Positions 36,501-46,180 of a DNA stretch of 64,000 bases are shown here, piece after piece; within the stretch, counting starts at the first letter, position 1; each line of letters begins with the position of its first letter. Source of the DNA: CAMLJR01 sp964500675 (GTDB lineage Bacteria; Pseudomonadota; Gammaproteobacteria; Pseudomonadales; CAMLJR01). Below the pieces are notes generated by a model that had not been told where the DNA came from, ran no database searches, and worked only from the letters and a program-made list of their open reading frames with translations. The stretch covers positions 192,952-256,951 of the forward strand of contig CAZCNY010000006.1 in NCBI GenBank assembly GCA_964500675.1, read 5' to 3'. A program made the position numbers and the translations under genes.

Positions 36501-36650
36501 TGCGACGATGGGTGACTACGAAAGAAATGAATTGGGATTGGCGGCCGCCGCGGCGGTCGCGAAAGGGTGCCATTATCACGCTTTCCGTTCAGGACTACAA
36601 AGAGGCAGGTCTACAAAAGACAGCGTCGGTGCAAATACGGTACCGGCCTG

Positions 36651-36680
36651 AAAAACAAAAGCCCATCGCCAGGATGGGCC
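36651..36680 (-). terminator. Intrinsic terminator after the D,D-carboxypeptidase gene
   Basis: On the minus strand GCCCATC pairs with GATGGGC (36679-36673 with 36667-36661) around a 5-base loop. TTTTGTTTTT follows (36660-36651), 30 to 50 bases after the stop. Confidence 0.8.
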
Positions 36681-36707
36681 TTGTGAGCGTCGCGTCTGCG
36701 GTGAGCG

Positions 36708-37571
36708 TTACAACGAAGTCGAATCAAAATCGCGTATCGGCGCTACGGCGACGCTTTCAGCGTGGGATTTACGCGCCTGCTGGAACGCCAAATTAAACAT
36801 CTGCCGCGCGTTGTCCCAGCGCTTGCGCGCATTGAGCATCACGATCATCACGCGCACATGGTTGCGCTCGGTTATCGCCACCAGACACGGGCCAGCTTTG
36901 AAGGTGAAACCCGTCTTCACGCCTTTGGCACCATCGAATTTACCGAGCAGTGCATTGGTGCTATGAAAGTGGAATTTGCGGCGACCATCGACCGTGCGAA
37001 TGGTCATTTCGGATTTATCGACAAGCCGGCTGAATGTGCGATTTTTCATCGCCAGCTCGGCCAGCTGCGCAACATCGTGCGCGCTGCTGTAATGGCCGTC
37101 GGCGTCAAAACCGCAGGCGTTGACGAAATGGGTGTCGTGCAGGCCGAGCTGCACCGCGCGCTCGTTCATCTTCTCGACGAACTTCTCCTCGCTACCCGAG
37201 TGCCATTCGGCCAGCGCGCGGCAGGCGTCGTTCGCGGAATGAATCAGCGTCGCCGCGAGCAGATCGGCCAGCCGCAGGCGGTCGCCCGTGTGCAGGCCGA
37301 TCTTGGTTGGATGCGCAGAAGCGGCTTCATGGCTCACCGTGACGATGGCGTCGGGCTGGTATTTATCGAGAATTAGCAGCGCGGTCATGATCTTAGTGAG
37401 GCTGGCCTGGGGCAGGCGCTCGTGCGCGTTCTGCTCCCACACCTCGCGCCCCTGAATTTTGACGAGACCAGCCGTCACATCGGGGTGATATTCGGCCTCG
37501 GCGGAAGCGTTGGCAAACGGGAGCAGCGCGCACAAGAGAACCGCGCTACAGCGAAGGATTAGCTGTTTCAT
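36708..37571 (-). CDS. D-alanyl-D-alanine carboxypeptidase (PBP5/6/7-like)
   Basis: A 287-residue penicillin-binding protein with signal peptide (about 1-24, FANASAE), the SxxK serine in ASLTKIM (residues 56-62), the SxN motif in HSANDACRALAEWHSG, and KTG in KGVKTGFTFKAG. It trims terminal D-Ala from peptidoglycan stem peptides in the periplasm. It lacks the long C-terminal domain of PBP5, closer to PBP7 (pbpG). The ATG at 37571 begins the signal peptide. Confidence 0.93.
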   Translation of the reverse strand: MKQLILRCSAVLLCALLPFANASAEAEYHPDVTAGLVKIQGREVWEQNAHERLPQASLTKIMTALLILDKYQPDAIVTVSHEAASAHPTKIGLHTGDRLRLADLLAATLIHSANDACRALAEWHSGSEEKFVEKMNERAVQLGLHDTHFVNACGFDADGHYSSAHDVAQLAELAMKNRTFSRLVDKSEMTIRTVDGRRKFHFHSTNALLGKFDGAKGVKTGFTFKAGPCLVAITERNHVRVMIVMLNARKRWDNARQMFNLAFQQARKSHAESVAVAPIRDFDSTSL

Positions 37572-37822
37572 CGACTGCACTTCACCCAACACAATGACAG
37601 TCTGTTGTTATCGTTCCAACAGTTACTGCGATAAGACTTAAGTTTCGGCATCAAGCCCCTAACATTTCAGATGTTTTTTCAATGAGACGCAAGTTTTAAA
37701 ACAAAAAATTTGTGGCCGATACCGTCGATGCCGGGCAATGGAATCCAAATTTGAACTCAGTCTCGAAGTTGCTGCGAACAAGCCGTTATGAAAACGTGAG
37801 AAATCGCGTACCGCCAGCCTCT

Positions 37823-40027
37823 TTAGGACAAGTCGATCGGATCGATATCGACCGACCATTTCACACGGCGCGCGGCCGGCAGCTGCTCCGCGAAACTCAC
37901 CGCAGCCTGTACCGCGCGATGGAGCGGCGCGCGCTGCGGCGAGCTCAGCAATAACTGCGCGCGAAACATGGCGGCACGCCGGCTCAGCGGCGCCGGCAAC
38001 GGCCCGAATACCTGCACCACATAGTCGGCTATGTGGCTGCGGATAGCACCGAGCACGTGCTCCGCATCAGCCATCGTGCGTGCGTCAGCGCGCAGCAAGG
38101 CAAAGTGCGCAAACGGCGGCGCACCCGTCACGCGGCGCTCCGCAAGCAATTTACACGCGAAATCGTGAAAGCCCATACGCACGAGATCGACGATAAGCTC
38201 ATGCTCGGGGTAATGCGTCTGCACGAGCACACGCCCTGGCTTTTCGGCGCGCCCGGCCCGGCCCGCGACCTGCGTCAGCACCTGGCCCATGCGCTCGGGA
38301 CCGCGCAAATCGGCGCTGAACAGCGCGCCATCGATGTCGACCATGACTACGAGCGTCACGGCGGGAAAATGATGTCCCTTGGCGAGCATCTGCGTGCCGA
38401 CCAAAATGCATGGCTGCTGCGTATTTATTTCCGCGAATTTATCGCGCAGCGCATGCTTGCGTTGCGTGGTGTCGCGATCGATACGAATCACGCGCGTGTC
38501 GCCAAACAAATTGCGCAGCGCCATTTCCAGCCGCTCGGTGCCGGGACCGCGAAATTCGAGCTGCGGACTTTTGCAGCTCGGACAAATTTTCGCGAGTGGC
38601 TGGCGGTAATCGCAATGGTGACAGCGCAACTGGCGCGCGCCCGCATGCACGGTCAAGCGCGTATCGCAATGCGGACATTGCGCGATCCAACCGCAATCGT
38701 GGCAGAGCAATGTCGGCGCGAAACCGCGTCGATTCAAAAATACGAGCGCCTGTTCGCCGCGCTGCAATGTCGCACCGATCGCTTCGATCACGCGCGGCGA
38801 TAAACCATCGCGCATCGGTGCGTGGCGAATATCGAGAATATCGATTTGCGGTGGCGCGGCACTACCGGCACGCATCTGTAATTGCAGATGCTCGTAACGT
38901 CCGCTCAACGCATTGTGCAGCGTCTCCAAGCTCGGCGTTGCCGAGCCGAGCACGATCGGAATATTTAAGTCCGCGGCGCGCTTGATCGCGATATCGCGCG
39001 CCGAATAGCGAAAGCCGTCCTGCTGTTTGTACGATGTGTCATGCTCTTCGTCGACCACGATAAGACCGAGCTTCGAAAATTCGGCGAATACCGCCGAGCG
39101 CGTCCCGAGCAACACACCGGCTGTGCCGTTGCGCGCTGCGCGCCAAGCCTGCAAACGCTCGGTATCGTTGAGTCCCGAATGCAGCGCCACCACGGTGGTC
39201 GCAAGCCGGCGCTGAAACCGCGACAACGTCTGCGGCGTGAGACCGATTTCAGGAATCAACACCAATGCCTGTTCGCCGCGCGCAAGCGTCTGCTCGATCA
39301 AACGCAAATACACTTCGGTTTTGCCACTGCCGGTAATGCCCTCCAACAAATGGCAGCGGAAATTACCGGTGCTTGCTGCGATCGCGTCGATCGCAGTGCG
39401 CTGCCCATCGGTTAATGTGGGTGGCGGGGGCAATGTCGTCGCAGCTGCGCCCGGTGCGATCGATGATGATTTCTGCGCGCTCGCTGCAAAACGCTCGACC
39501 AACCCTTTCGCCGCCATTGCGCGCAGCGTAGCGGCCGATATTGCGTTGGCTTTGATTTGCGCAGCACTCAATACGCCGTGCTGCTGCAACGACGCCAGCA
39601 CCAGCGCCTGTTGCGGCGCGCGCTTGAGCGCACCGCGCGGCAACGCCAAACCCGCAATCGCCAACCGCCAATAGATTTCGCGCGCGACGGCATCCTCGCC
39701 TTTGCGCAACAGCACGGGCAAAGCATTTACCACGCACTCGCCGAGCGGATGCTGGTAGTAATCCGCCGCCCACGCGATCAATTCGAGCATCGGCACCGAC
39801 AGCACGGGCTCGTCATCGATGATCGCACTCGCGGCACGCAGTTGCTCGGGTGCCAACTCGCTGCGATCGGCAATCGCCATCAACACACCGATCGCGTTGC
39901 GCCGCCCGAACGGCACGCGCAGCCGCATACCCGGGCACAGCGGCTGCGACGCGGCGGCAGGTGGCGGCAGGTAATCGAAGAGTTGGCGTAGCGGGCTCGG
40001 CACCGCCACGCGTAAGATCGTGGTCAA
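37823..40027 (-). CDS. priA: Primosomal protein N' (PriA) helicase
   Basis: A 734-residue helicase: N-terminal 3' DNA-binding domain (VAVPSPLRQLFDYLPPP), Walker A GITGSGKTEVYL, DEAH-like VVDEEHDTSYKQQDGFRYSARD, the zinc-binding region with CHDCGWIAQCPHCD and CHHCDYRQPLAKICPSCKS, and VLVGTQMLAKGHHF, then the C-terminal AGRAGR. PriA reloads replication forks after collapse. Length agrees with the family (about 730). Confidence 0.97.
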   Translation of the reverse strand: MTTILRVAVPSPLRQLFDYLPPPAAASQPLCPGMRLRVPFGRRNAIGVLMAIADRSELAPEQLRAASAIIDDEPVLSVPMLELIAWAADYYQHPLGECVVNALPVLLRKGEDAVAREIYWRLAIAGLALPRGALKRAPQQALVLASLQQHGVLSAAQIKANAISAATLRAMAAKGLVERFAASAQKSSSIAPGAAATTLPPPPTLTDGQRTAIDAIAASTGNFRCHLLEGITGSGKTEVYLRLIEQTLARGEQALVLIPEIGLTPQTLSRFQRRLATTVVALHSGLNDTERLQAWRAARNGTAGVLLGTRSAVFAEFSKLGLIVVDEEHDTSYKQQDGFRYSARDIAIKRAADLNIPIVLGSATPSLETLHNALSGRYEHLQLQMRAGSAAPPQIDILDIRHAPMRDGLSPRVIEAIGATLQRGEQALVFLNRRGFAPTLLCHDCGWIAQCPHCDTRLTVHAGARQLRCHHCDYRQPLAKICPSCKSPQLEFRGPGTERLEMALRNLFGDTRVIRIDRDTTQRKHALRDKFAEINTQQPCILVGTQMLAKGHHFPAVTLVVMVDIDGALFSADLRGPERMGQVLTQVAGRAGRAEKPGRVLVQTHYPEHELIVDLVRMGFHDFACKLLAERRVTGAPPFAHFALLRADARTMADAEHVLGAIRSHIADYVVQVFGPLPAPLSRRAAMFRAQLLLSSPQRAPLHRAVQAAVSFAEQLPAARRVKWSVDIDPIDLS

Positions 40028-40232
40028 GGTCTGGCATGTGCAATTATTGCGGGACGGCGCAGTGTAGCAGAGCCACTATTTCGCTCGCTCGCCAAGATCA
40101 GGGAAATTGATCGGGGACGCTCCAAGCTTGCCAATAATGAAAAGTCCGCATACTATGCGCGACCTGTTTTTTCTGGCGCCGTGCTCGACGAAGGCTTGGG
40201 TGGCGGCTCCGCTTGTGTAGGACTTACCTATT

Positions 40233-40451
40233 ATGAAAGCTGACATTCATCCGAATTACACGGAAATCACCGCGACTTGCAGCTGCGGCTCGATCTTCAA
40301 AACCCGTTCGACGCTGGGCAAAGACATTCACCTCGACGTTTGCGCACAGTGCCACCCGTTCTACACCGGCAAGCAAAAAATGATCGACAGCGGCGGCCGC
40401 GTCGATCGCTTCCGCAAACGTTTCGGCACACGCAGCACCAAAACCGCGTAA
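40233..40451 (+). CDS. rpmE: 50S ribosomal protein L31, zinc form
   Basis: A 72-residue ribosomal protein starting MKADIHPNY. Cysteines at 16, 18, 37 and 40 (CSC and CAQC) form the zinc site of the C-plus type L31, followed by HPFYTGKQKMIDSGGRVDRF. It is divergent from priA, with 205 bases between. No Zur box was identified in that gap by eye. Confidence 0.97.
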   Translation: MKADIHPNYTEITATCSCGSIFKTRSTLGKDIHLDVCAQCHPFYTGKQKMIDSGGRVDRFRKRFGTRSTKTA

Positions 40452-40470
40452 TATTGCGCTCGCTGCGAAA

Positions 40471-40500
40471 CGCCCGGCCTCGACCGGGCGTTTTTGTTTT
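40471..40500 (+). terminator. Intrinsic terminator after rpmE
   Basis: CGCCCGG (40471-40477) pairs with CCGGGCG (40484-40490), followed by TTTTTGTTTT. A strong rho-independent terminator. Confidence 0.9.
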
Positions 40501-40642
40501 AGTAAGACGCTTATCGAGCAAGGCGATCGTTCAGGCAGTCAGCTCTTGCGCGCAAACGCTTTTATCTTGTTGGCTCGCAGCTTTTTTTATTATGCTGTGG
40601 CGCTTTTAATCGAGACAAAACTCGCAATGGCGGTAGCTAATC

Positions 40643-41887
40643 ATGTCGACTGATCTCAGACAAGCAGCGCTCGACTATCACGAATTTCCGAAGCCCGGAA
40701 AAATCAGCGTCGAACTCAGCAAACCTGCGGAAACGGCCCAGCAGTTGGCGCTGGCTTACAGCCCCGGCGTCGCCGAGCCCGTGCGCGAGATCGCCAAAGA
40801 CCCCGTCAACGCTTACCGCTACACCGGCAAAGGCAATCTGGTCGCGGTCATTTCCAACGGCACCGCCATTCTTGGCCTCGGCGATCTCGGCCCGCTCGCG
40901 AGCAAGCCCGTCATGGAGGGCAAGGCGCTGCTGTTCAAACGTTTCGCCGGCATCGATTCGGTCGATATCGAGGTCGACGCCGAAAGCTCGCAAGCTTTTA
41001 TCGATACCGTCGCGCGCATCGCCAATACGTTTGGCGGCATCAACCTCGAAGATATCAAAGCGCCGGAATGTTTTGAAATCGAACGCGTGCTGATCGAGCA
41101 GTGCGACATCCCCGTCTTTCACGACGATCAGCACGGCACCGCCATCGTCACCGCCGCAGGCATGCTCAACGCGCTCGAAATTCAGGGTAAAAAAATTGAA
41201 ACCGCGAAAATCGTCTGTCTCGGTGCGGGTGCCGCGGCAATCGCATGCATGCGCCTGCTCGTCAGCGTCGGCGCGCGCAAAGAAAACCTCTATATGGTCG
41301 ATCGCCGCGGCGTGATTTATCCCGGACGCGAAGGCCTCAACGAATACAAAGAAGAATTTCTCAACAACACCGATGCCCGCACACTCGCCGATGCGCTTGT
41401 CGGCGCCGATGTATTCGTCGGTTTGTCGGGAGCGAATCTGATGAGCGCCGATATGCTCAAATCGATGGCGTCGAAACCCATCGTATTCGCGTGCTCGAAT
41501 CCCGACCCCGAAATCAAACCCGAACTTGCGCTGGCGGTACGCGACGATTTGATCATTGCAACGGGGCGCTCGGATTATCCGAACCAGGTCAACAACGTAC
41601 TCGGTTTTCCGTTCATTTTTCGCGGCGCTCTCGATGTGCGCGCGAGTCGAATCAACGAGACGATGAAAATCGCCGCGGTGCATGCGATTCGCAAACTCGC
41701 GAAAACGCCTGTTCCGGCTGAAGTATTGAAAGCCTATGATTTGGATAACTTAAGTTTCGGCAAGGATTACATCATTCCGAAACCGCTCGATACGCGCTTA
41801 CTCTATACGGTCGCGAGCGCTGTCGCGAAAGCTGCCGTGGATTCGGGTGTAGCGCGCCTGCCATATCCGAAGCACTATCCCGCGTAA
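40643..41887 (+). CDS. maeB: NAD(P)-dependent malic enzyme, short form
   Basis: A 414-residue protein with AYSPGVAEPVREIAKDP, VISNGTAILGLGDLG, VFHDDQHGTAIVTAAGMLNAL, VCLGAGAAAIACMRLL and IVFACSNPDPEI. It decarboxylates malate to pyruvate. The family has long MaeB forms with a phosphotransacetylase-like C-terminal domain of over 300 residues. This one lacks that domain and ends at LPYPKHYPA. Cofactor (NAD or NADP) is not decided by eye. Confidence 0.93.
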   Translation: MSTDLRQAALDYHEFPKPGKISVELSKPAETAQQLALAYSPGVAEPVREIAKDPVNAYRYTGKGNLVAVISNGTAILGLGDLGPLASKPVMEGKALLFKRFAGIDSVDIEVDAESSQAFIDTVARIANTFGGINLEDIKAPECFEIERVLIEQCDIPVFHDDQHGTAIVTAAGMLNALEIQGKKIETAKIVCLGAGAAAIACMRLLVSVGARKENLYMVDRRGVIYPGREGLNEYKEEFLNNTDARTLADALVGADVFVGLSGANLMSADMLKSMASKPIVFACSNPDPEIKPELALAVRDDLIIATGRSDYPNQVNNVLGFPFIFRGALDVRASRINETMKIAAVHAIRKLAKTPVPAEVLKAYDLDNLSFGKDYIIPKPLDTRLLYTVASAVAKAAVDSGVARLPYPKHYPA

Positions 41888-41919
41888 ATTATTAAGCCTG
41901 TTCGCAACAAAAATCGCAG

Positions 41920-41961
41920 ACACAAAAAAGGCCGGACCAATTTGTAAAAAGGGACGGCCTT
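41920..41961 (-). terminator. Terminator after the PilZ gene
   Basis: AAGGCCG at 41961-41955 and CGGCCTT at 41934-41928 pair on the minus strand around a 20-base loop, followed by a T-rich run. Long loop, hence modest confidence. It also follows the malic enzyme stop on the other strand. Confidence 0.55.
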
Positions 41962-41980
41962 GTTATTTGCAGACCGGCAC

Positions 41981-42418
41981 TCAATCGGGCTCGATAACCC
42001 CCGAGCGCGTCATTTGCTTTTCGAGCGCATCGACATCGTCGAGATTCAATTCAACGGTGCCGAGCGCACCGAGCTGGCGTTCGAGCAAAACGGGATCGCC
42101 GAGATTCAATTCCACAAGACGACGCAAATTGCTGATACTGTCGATATCGATGTGCTCGCACTCGAAACCGATCTGTCCATTTTTGCTATGCCGCCACAAC
42201 ACCGTCATCTGAATGGTCGCGTTGGGATCGAGACGAATCGCAGCGACAAGCGGTTGCGCTTTATCGATCGCCCAATCCATCGGCTCGCTCACCAGCAAAC
42301 CGTTCAGAGACAAATCAACCACTGTGGCCTGCCACGATTTTTCGCCTTGCCGCAACTCGGCCCACGCATCGAATAGAATACGGCTGAACTGGCGCCGCTC
42401 TTTGCTAACCTCACTCAT
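41981..42418 (-). CDS. PilZ-domain protein
   Basis: A 145-residue PilZ protein with the N-terminal ERRQFSR motif and VVDLSLNGLLVSEP (the D/NxSxxG motif), which together bind cyclic di-GMP. The C-terminal part is a charged tail (LDDVDALEKQM). It is a candidate c-di-GMP receptor and has no output domain visible. It lies between the malic enzyme and ettA, on the minus strand. Confidence 0.88.
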   Translation of the reverse strand: MSEVSKERRQFSRILFDAWAELRQGEKSWQATVVDLSLNGLLVSEPMDWAIDKAQPLVAAIRLDPNATIQMTVLWRHSKNGQIGFECEHIDIDSISNLRRLVELNLGDPVLLERQLGALGTVELNLDDVDALEKQMTRSGVIEPD

Positions 42419-42464
42419 GGCATTATCCCCTCGTGCATAGCACGCTCACCTCGTAGCCCCGGCG

Positions 42465-42518
42465 CTATTTCAAACGTTTGTATTTCTATTTCAACCGCTT
42501 CTATTTCAACCGCTTGTA
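42465..42518. repeat. Tandem repeat of the ettA 3' end
   Basis: The codons for YKRLK and the stop of ettA (42501-42518) are repeated downstream at 42486-42500 (15 bases) and, with changes, at 42465-42482. Each downstream copy includes the in-frame TAG. Confidence 0.75.
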
Positions 42519-44162
42519 TTTCATGCGCTGCGGTGTGGCCTGCTCGCCCTTACGCTTAATGAAATCGGCGTGATACTCGCTGAAATTGCCCTCGAAGAAT
42601 ACCACCTGCGAATCGCCTTCGTACGCAAGAATATGCGTGGCGATACGATCGAGGAACCAGCGATCGTGCGAAATCACGAGTGCGCAGCCTGGAAACGCGA
42701 GCAGCGCTTCTTCGAGCGCGCGCAACGTCTCCACATCGAGATCGTTAGAGGGCTCGTCGAGCAGCAGCACATTGCCGCCCTCTTTGAGCGTGCACGCGAG
42801 CTGCAAACGACCGCGCTCACCGCCCGATAATTCACCGACGCGTTTTTGCTGATCGCCGCCTTTGAAATTGAAGCGGCCGATGTATGAGCGCGACGGCACT
42901 TCGTAATTGCCGATGCGGATGATGTCGTGCCCATCCGACACGGCTTCCCATACGGTTTTGCTGTTGTCGAGTTTTTCGCGCGTCTGCTCGACATACGCGA
43001 GCTGCACGGTTTCACCGATGCGGATGCTGCCGCTGTCGGGTTGTTCGCGGCCTGCGATCATGCGAAACAGCGTCGATTTGCCCGCACCATTACCGCCGAC
43101 GATGCCGACAATAGCGCCCTGTGGAATTTTGAAACTTAAATTGTCGAATAACACCCGATCGCCGAACGACTTGGAAATATTATTCGCCTCGATAACGAGT
43201 TCGCCAAGGCGCGGTCCGGGCGGAATATAAATTTCGTTGGTTTCGTTGCGCGTTTGAAATTCTTGCGACTGCATTTCTTCAAAGCGGGCGATACGCGCCT
43301 TGCTTTTCGCCTGCCGGCCTTTCGCATTTTGGCGCACCCACTCCAATTCGGATTTCATCGCCTTGATATGCGCTTGCTCCTGCCTCTGTTCGCGCTCGAG
43401 ACGCTGCTCGCGCGCCTCTAACCACGCCGAATAATTGCCTTCAAACGGAATACCGCGGCCGCGGTCGAGTTCGAGAATCCAGCCCGCAGCGTTGTCGAGG
43501 AAGTAGCGATCGTGCGTGATCGCGACGACGGTGCCGGGAAATTCGCAGAGGAAATGTTCGAGCCACGCCACCGATTCCGCATCGAGATGGTTGGTCGGCT
43601 CGTCGAGCAGCAGCATGTCGGGATTTGACAGCAGCAGACGACACAGCGCAACGCGGCGGCGCTCGCCGCCCGAGATTTTGGTGACGTCGGCATCCCACGG
43701 CGGCAGACGCAGCGCATCGGCCGCGACTTCGAGCTTGTGATCGAGATTGTGCGCGTCTAACGCCTGCACGATATCTTCGAGCCGCGCCTGCTCTTTCGCG
43801 AGCGCATCGAAATCGGCGTCGGGCTCGGCGTACGCAGCGTAAATTTTTTCGAGCCCCGCGAGCGCGTCCTTCGCTTCGCTCACACCCTCTTCGACATTGC
43901 CGCGCACATCTTTGTTCGGATCGAGCGGCGGCTCCTGCGACAGATAGCCGATCTTGATGCCGGGTTGCGGGCGCGCTTCGCCGTTAAATTCGCCGTCGAC
44001 ACCCGCCATGATGCGCAGCAGCGTCGATTTGCCCGAACCGTTGAGGCCGAGCACGCCGATCTTGGCGCCGGGGAAAAACGAGAGAGAAATATCGCTGAGA
44101 ATTTCGCGCTTGGGCGGCACGACTTTGCTCAGGTGGTTCATCGTAAAAACGTATTGGGCCAT
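42501..44162 (-). CDS. ettA: Energy-dependent translational throttle EttA (ABC-F)
   Basis: A 553-residue ABC-F protein: two ATP-binding cassettes with Walker A GLNGSGKST and GGNGAGKST, signatures ISGGERRRVAL and LSGGERGRLQL, LLDEPTNHLDAES, and LLDEPSNDLDVETL. The linker (ARIARFEEMQSQEF) and the arm region match EttA, which gates the ribosome according to ADP/ATP levels. Length agrees with the EttA family (about 555). The gene is minus strand, with glyA divergent upstream. Confidence 0.94.
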   Translation of the reverse strand: MAQYVFTMNHLSKVVPPKREILSDISLSFFPGAKIGVLGLNGSGKSTLLRIMAGVDGEFNGEARPQPGIKIGYLSQEPPLDPNKDVRGNVEEGVSEAKDALAGLEKIYAAYAEPDADFDALAKEQARLEDIVQALDAHNLDHKLEVAADALRLPPWDADVTKISGGERRRVALCRLLLSNPDMLLLDEPTNHLDAESVAWLEHFLCEFPGTVVAITHDRYFLDNAAGWILELDRGRGIPFEGNYSAWLEAREQRLEREQRQEQAHIKAMKSELEWVRQNAKGRQAKSKARIARFEEMQSQEFQTRNETNEIYIPPGPRLGELVIEANNISKSFGDRVLFDNLSFKIPQGAIVGIVGGNGAGKSTLFRMIAGREQPDSGSIRIGETVQLAYVEQTREKLDNSKTVWEAVSDGHDIIRIGNYEVPSRSYIGRFNFKGGDQQKRVGELSGGERGRLQLACTLKEGGNVLLLDEPSNDLDVETLRALEEALLAFPGCALVISHDRWFLDRIATHILAYEGDSQVVFFEGNFSEYHADFIKRKGEQATPQRMKYKRLK

Positions 44163-44228
44163 GCTGGAACGTACCTCATCGAGAGTGCAGGCACGGTACC
44201 GAAACAGTCCCTTTCGCGCAATCTTTTG

Positions 44229-44263
44229 CCCTCACCCTAACCCTCTCCCGCCGGGAGAGGGAA
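44229..44263. repeat. REP-like repeat, short form (copy C)
   Basis: A perfect 9-bp stem, CCCTCTCCC (44241-44249) with GGGAGAGGG (44253-44261), preceded by CCCTCACCCTAA. It lies in the ettA-glyA divergent gap. Confidence 0.8.
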
Positions 44264-44367
44264 CTGAACGCAGCTTCGCTGTATGCCGAGCAAGGCGAAT
44301 AAGCTACAATTGCGCCCTTTTTCCGCACCCTGCTCCGTTTTTGTTCGGCTTCGCCCGGGAGACCTCG

Positions 44368-45633
44368 ATGTTTAGTAAAGATATGACCATCGCCGGCTTT
44401 GATAACGAACTCTGGAATTCGATCCAAGAGGAAGTTCATCGCCAGGAAGAACACATCGAGCTGATCGCCTCGGAAAATTACGCGAGTCCGCGCGTACTGC
44501 AGGCGCAGGGCACCGTGCTCACCAACAAATACGCCGAAGGCTATCCGGGCAAACGCTACTACGGCGGCTGCGAATTCGTCGATATCGCTGAGCAGCTCGC
44601 GATCGACCGCGTAAAAGAATTGTTCGGTTGCGATTATGCCAACGTGCAGCCGCATTCGGGCGCGCAGGCTAACGCCGCGATCTTCCTCGCGCTCGTCAAC
44701 CCGGGCGACACCGTGATGGGCATGAACCTCGCGCAGGGCGGCCACCTCACGCACGGTAATCCGATCAATTTCTCGGGCCGTCACTACAAAATCGTGCCGT
44801 ACGGTCTCGATGCGGACACCGGCGTGATCAATTACGACGAGATGGAGCGCATTGCGCTCGAGACCAAACCGAAAATGATTATCGGCGGCTTCTCGGCGTA
44901 TTCGCGCTACAAGGATTGGGCGCGCATGCGTGCGATCGCCGATAAAGTCGGCGCGTATCTGTGGGTCGATATGGCGCACGTCGCCGGCCTCGTCGCTGCC
45001 GGCGAATACCCGAGCCCGCTGCCACACGCGCACGTCGTCACCAGCACCACGCACAAAACCCTGCGCGGCCCACGCGGCGGTATTATCGTCAGCAAAGGCC
45101 AGTCGGAAGATTTCTACAAGAAATTAAATTCGGCGGTTTTCCCCGGCATTCAAGGCGGTCCGCTCATGCACGTGATTGCAGCGAAAGCCGTCGCGTTCAA
45201 AGAAGCGCTCGCACCCGAATTCAAAACCTATCAAAAACAAGTCGTACTCAACGCGCGCGCGATGGCGTCCGTGCTGATCGAGCGCGGTTACAAAATCGTG
45301 TCGGGCGGCACCGACAACCATTTGATGTTGATCGATCTGATCGGCAAGGACTACACGGGCAAAGACGCCGACGCCGCGCTCGGTCAAGCCAATATCACCG
45401 TGAACAAAAACTCGGTGCCGAACGATCCGCGCTCACCGTTCGTGACTTCCGGTCTGCGTATCGGCACACCGGCTGTTACGACTCGCGGCTTCAAGGAAGC
45501 CGAATGCAGCGAACTCGCGGGCTGGCTCTGCGATGTGCTCGATAGTTTGGAAAATGGCACCAGCGCGCAGATGATTCCGCGCGTGAAGGAAAAAGCGCTG
45601 GCGATCTGCGCGCGCTTTCCCGTGTACCAATAA
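44368..45633 (+). CDS. glyA: Serine hydroxymethyltransferase
   Basis: A 421-residue PLP enzyme: HIELIASENYASPRVLQAQG, LTNKYAEGYPGKRYYGGCE, VQPHSGAQANAAIFLAL and the PLP lysine in VTSTTHKTLRGPRGG. It interconverts serine and glycine with tetrahydrofolate, supplying one-carbon units. The ATG at 44368 has GGGAG upstream and the family N-terminus. It heads the run of genes to pgpA, with nrdR 49 bases after its stop. Confidence 0.97.
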   Translation: MFSKDMTIAGFDNELWNSIQEEVHRQEEHIELIASENYASPRVLQAQGTVLTNKYAEGYPGKRYYGGCEFVDIAEQLAIDRVKELFGCDYANVQPHSGAQANAAIFLALVNPGDTVMGMNLAQGGHLTHGNPINFSGRHYKIVPYGLDADTGVINYDEMERIALETKPKMIIGGFSAYSRYKDWARMRAIADKVGAYLWVDMAHVAGLVAAGEYPSPLPHAHVVTSTTHKTLRGPRGGIIVSKGQSEDFYKKLNSAVFPGIQGGPLMHVIAAKAVAFKEALAPEFKTYQKQVVLNARAMASVLIERGYKIVSGGTDNHLMLIDLIGKDYTGKDADAALGQANITVNKNSVPNDPRSPFVTSGLRIGTPAVTTRGFKEAECSELAGWLCDVLDSLENGTSAQMIPRVKEKALAICARFPVYQ

Positions 45634-45682
45634 ATAGCCGGTGTACGGAAAATAAACCTAACACCTTGATCGAGCCACGAGC

Positions 45683-46150
45683 ATGCGCTGCCCATTTTGC
45701 AGTTTCGTCGACACCAAGGTGATCGACTCACGCCTCGTCGCCGAGGGCAGCCAAGTGCGGCGGCGGCGCGAGTGCCTGTCGTGCGCCGAGCGTTTTACCA
45801 CATTTGAAAGCGCCGAGTTGCTGATGCCGCGCGTGATCAAATCCAATGCCTCGCGCGAACCTTTCGACGAGGAAAAGTTGCGCAACGGTATTGCGCGCGC
45901 GGTACAGAAGCGCCCCGTCAGCATCGAAGACGTCGATACACTGATCACGCACATCAAGCATCAATTGCAATCGACCGGCGAACGTGAAATCGATTCGCGC
46001 GTGATCGGCGAAATGGTGATGGAAGCGCTCAAACGGCTCGATCATGTCGCCTATGTGCGTTTTGCATCGGTGTATCGCAGCTTCCAAGATCTCAACGAAT
46101 TCCGCGCCGAAATCGACAAGCTGACGCAGGAACCGACTACCAGCAGCTGA
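45683..46150 (+). CDS. nrdR: Transcriptional repressor NrdR
   Basis: A 155-residue regulator with a zinc ribbon (MRCPFC with C3, C6 and RECLSC with C31, C34) and an ATP-cone (RVIKSNASREPFDEEKLRNGIARAVQKRPV). NrdR senses dATP/ATP and represses ribonucleotide reductase genes by binding NrdR boxes. It is followed 30 bases later by ribD, a common gammaproteobacterial order. Confidence 0.96.
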   Translation: MRCPFCSFVDTKVIDSRLVAEGSQVRRRRECLSCAERFTTFESAELLMPRVIKSNASREPFDEEKLRNGIARAVQKRPVSIEDVDTLITHIKHQLQSTGEREIDSRVIGEMVMEALKRLDHVAYVRFASVYRSFQDLNEFRAEIDKLTQEPTTSS

Positions 46151-46180
46151 GCGCCCACACTTCAGCAACCGAGCATTAGC

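Noticed and set aside
36373..36579. Arg-rich short ORF on the minus strand overlapping the argS start
   Set aside because: It might be a leader like the argD one, but it runs into argS out of frame and no terminator or pairing was found.
40637..41683. Minus-strand open frame of about 348 codons opposite malic enzyme
   Set aside because: Antisense to a clearly real gene, with no start signals or domains.
44282..44310. Possible promoter (TACAAT) ahead of glyA
   Set aside because: No acceptable -35 sequence at the right distance.
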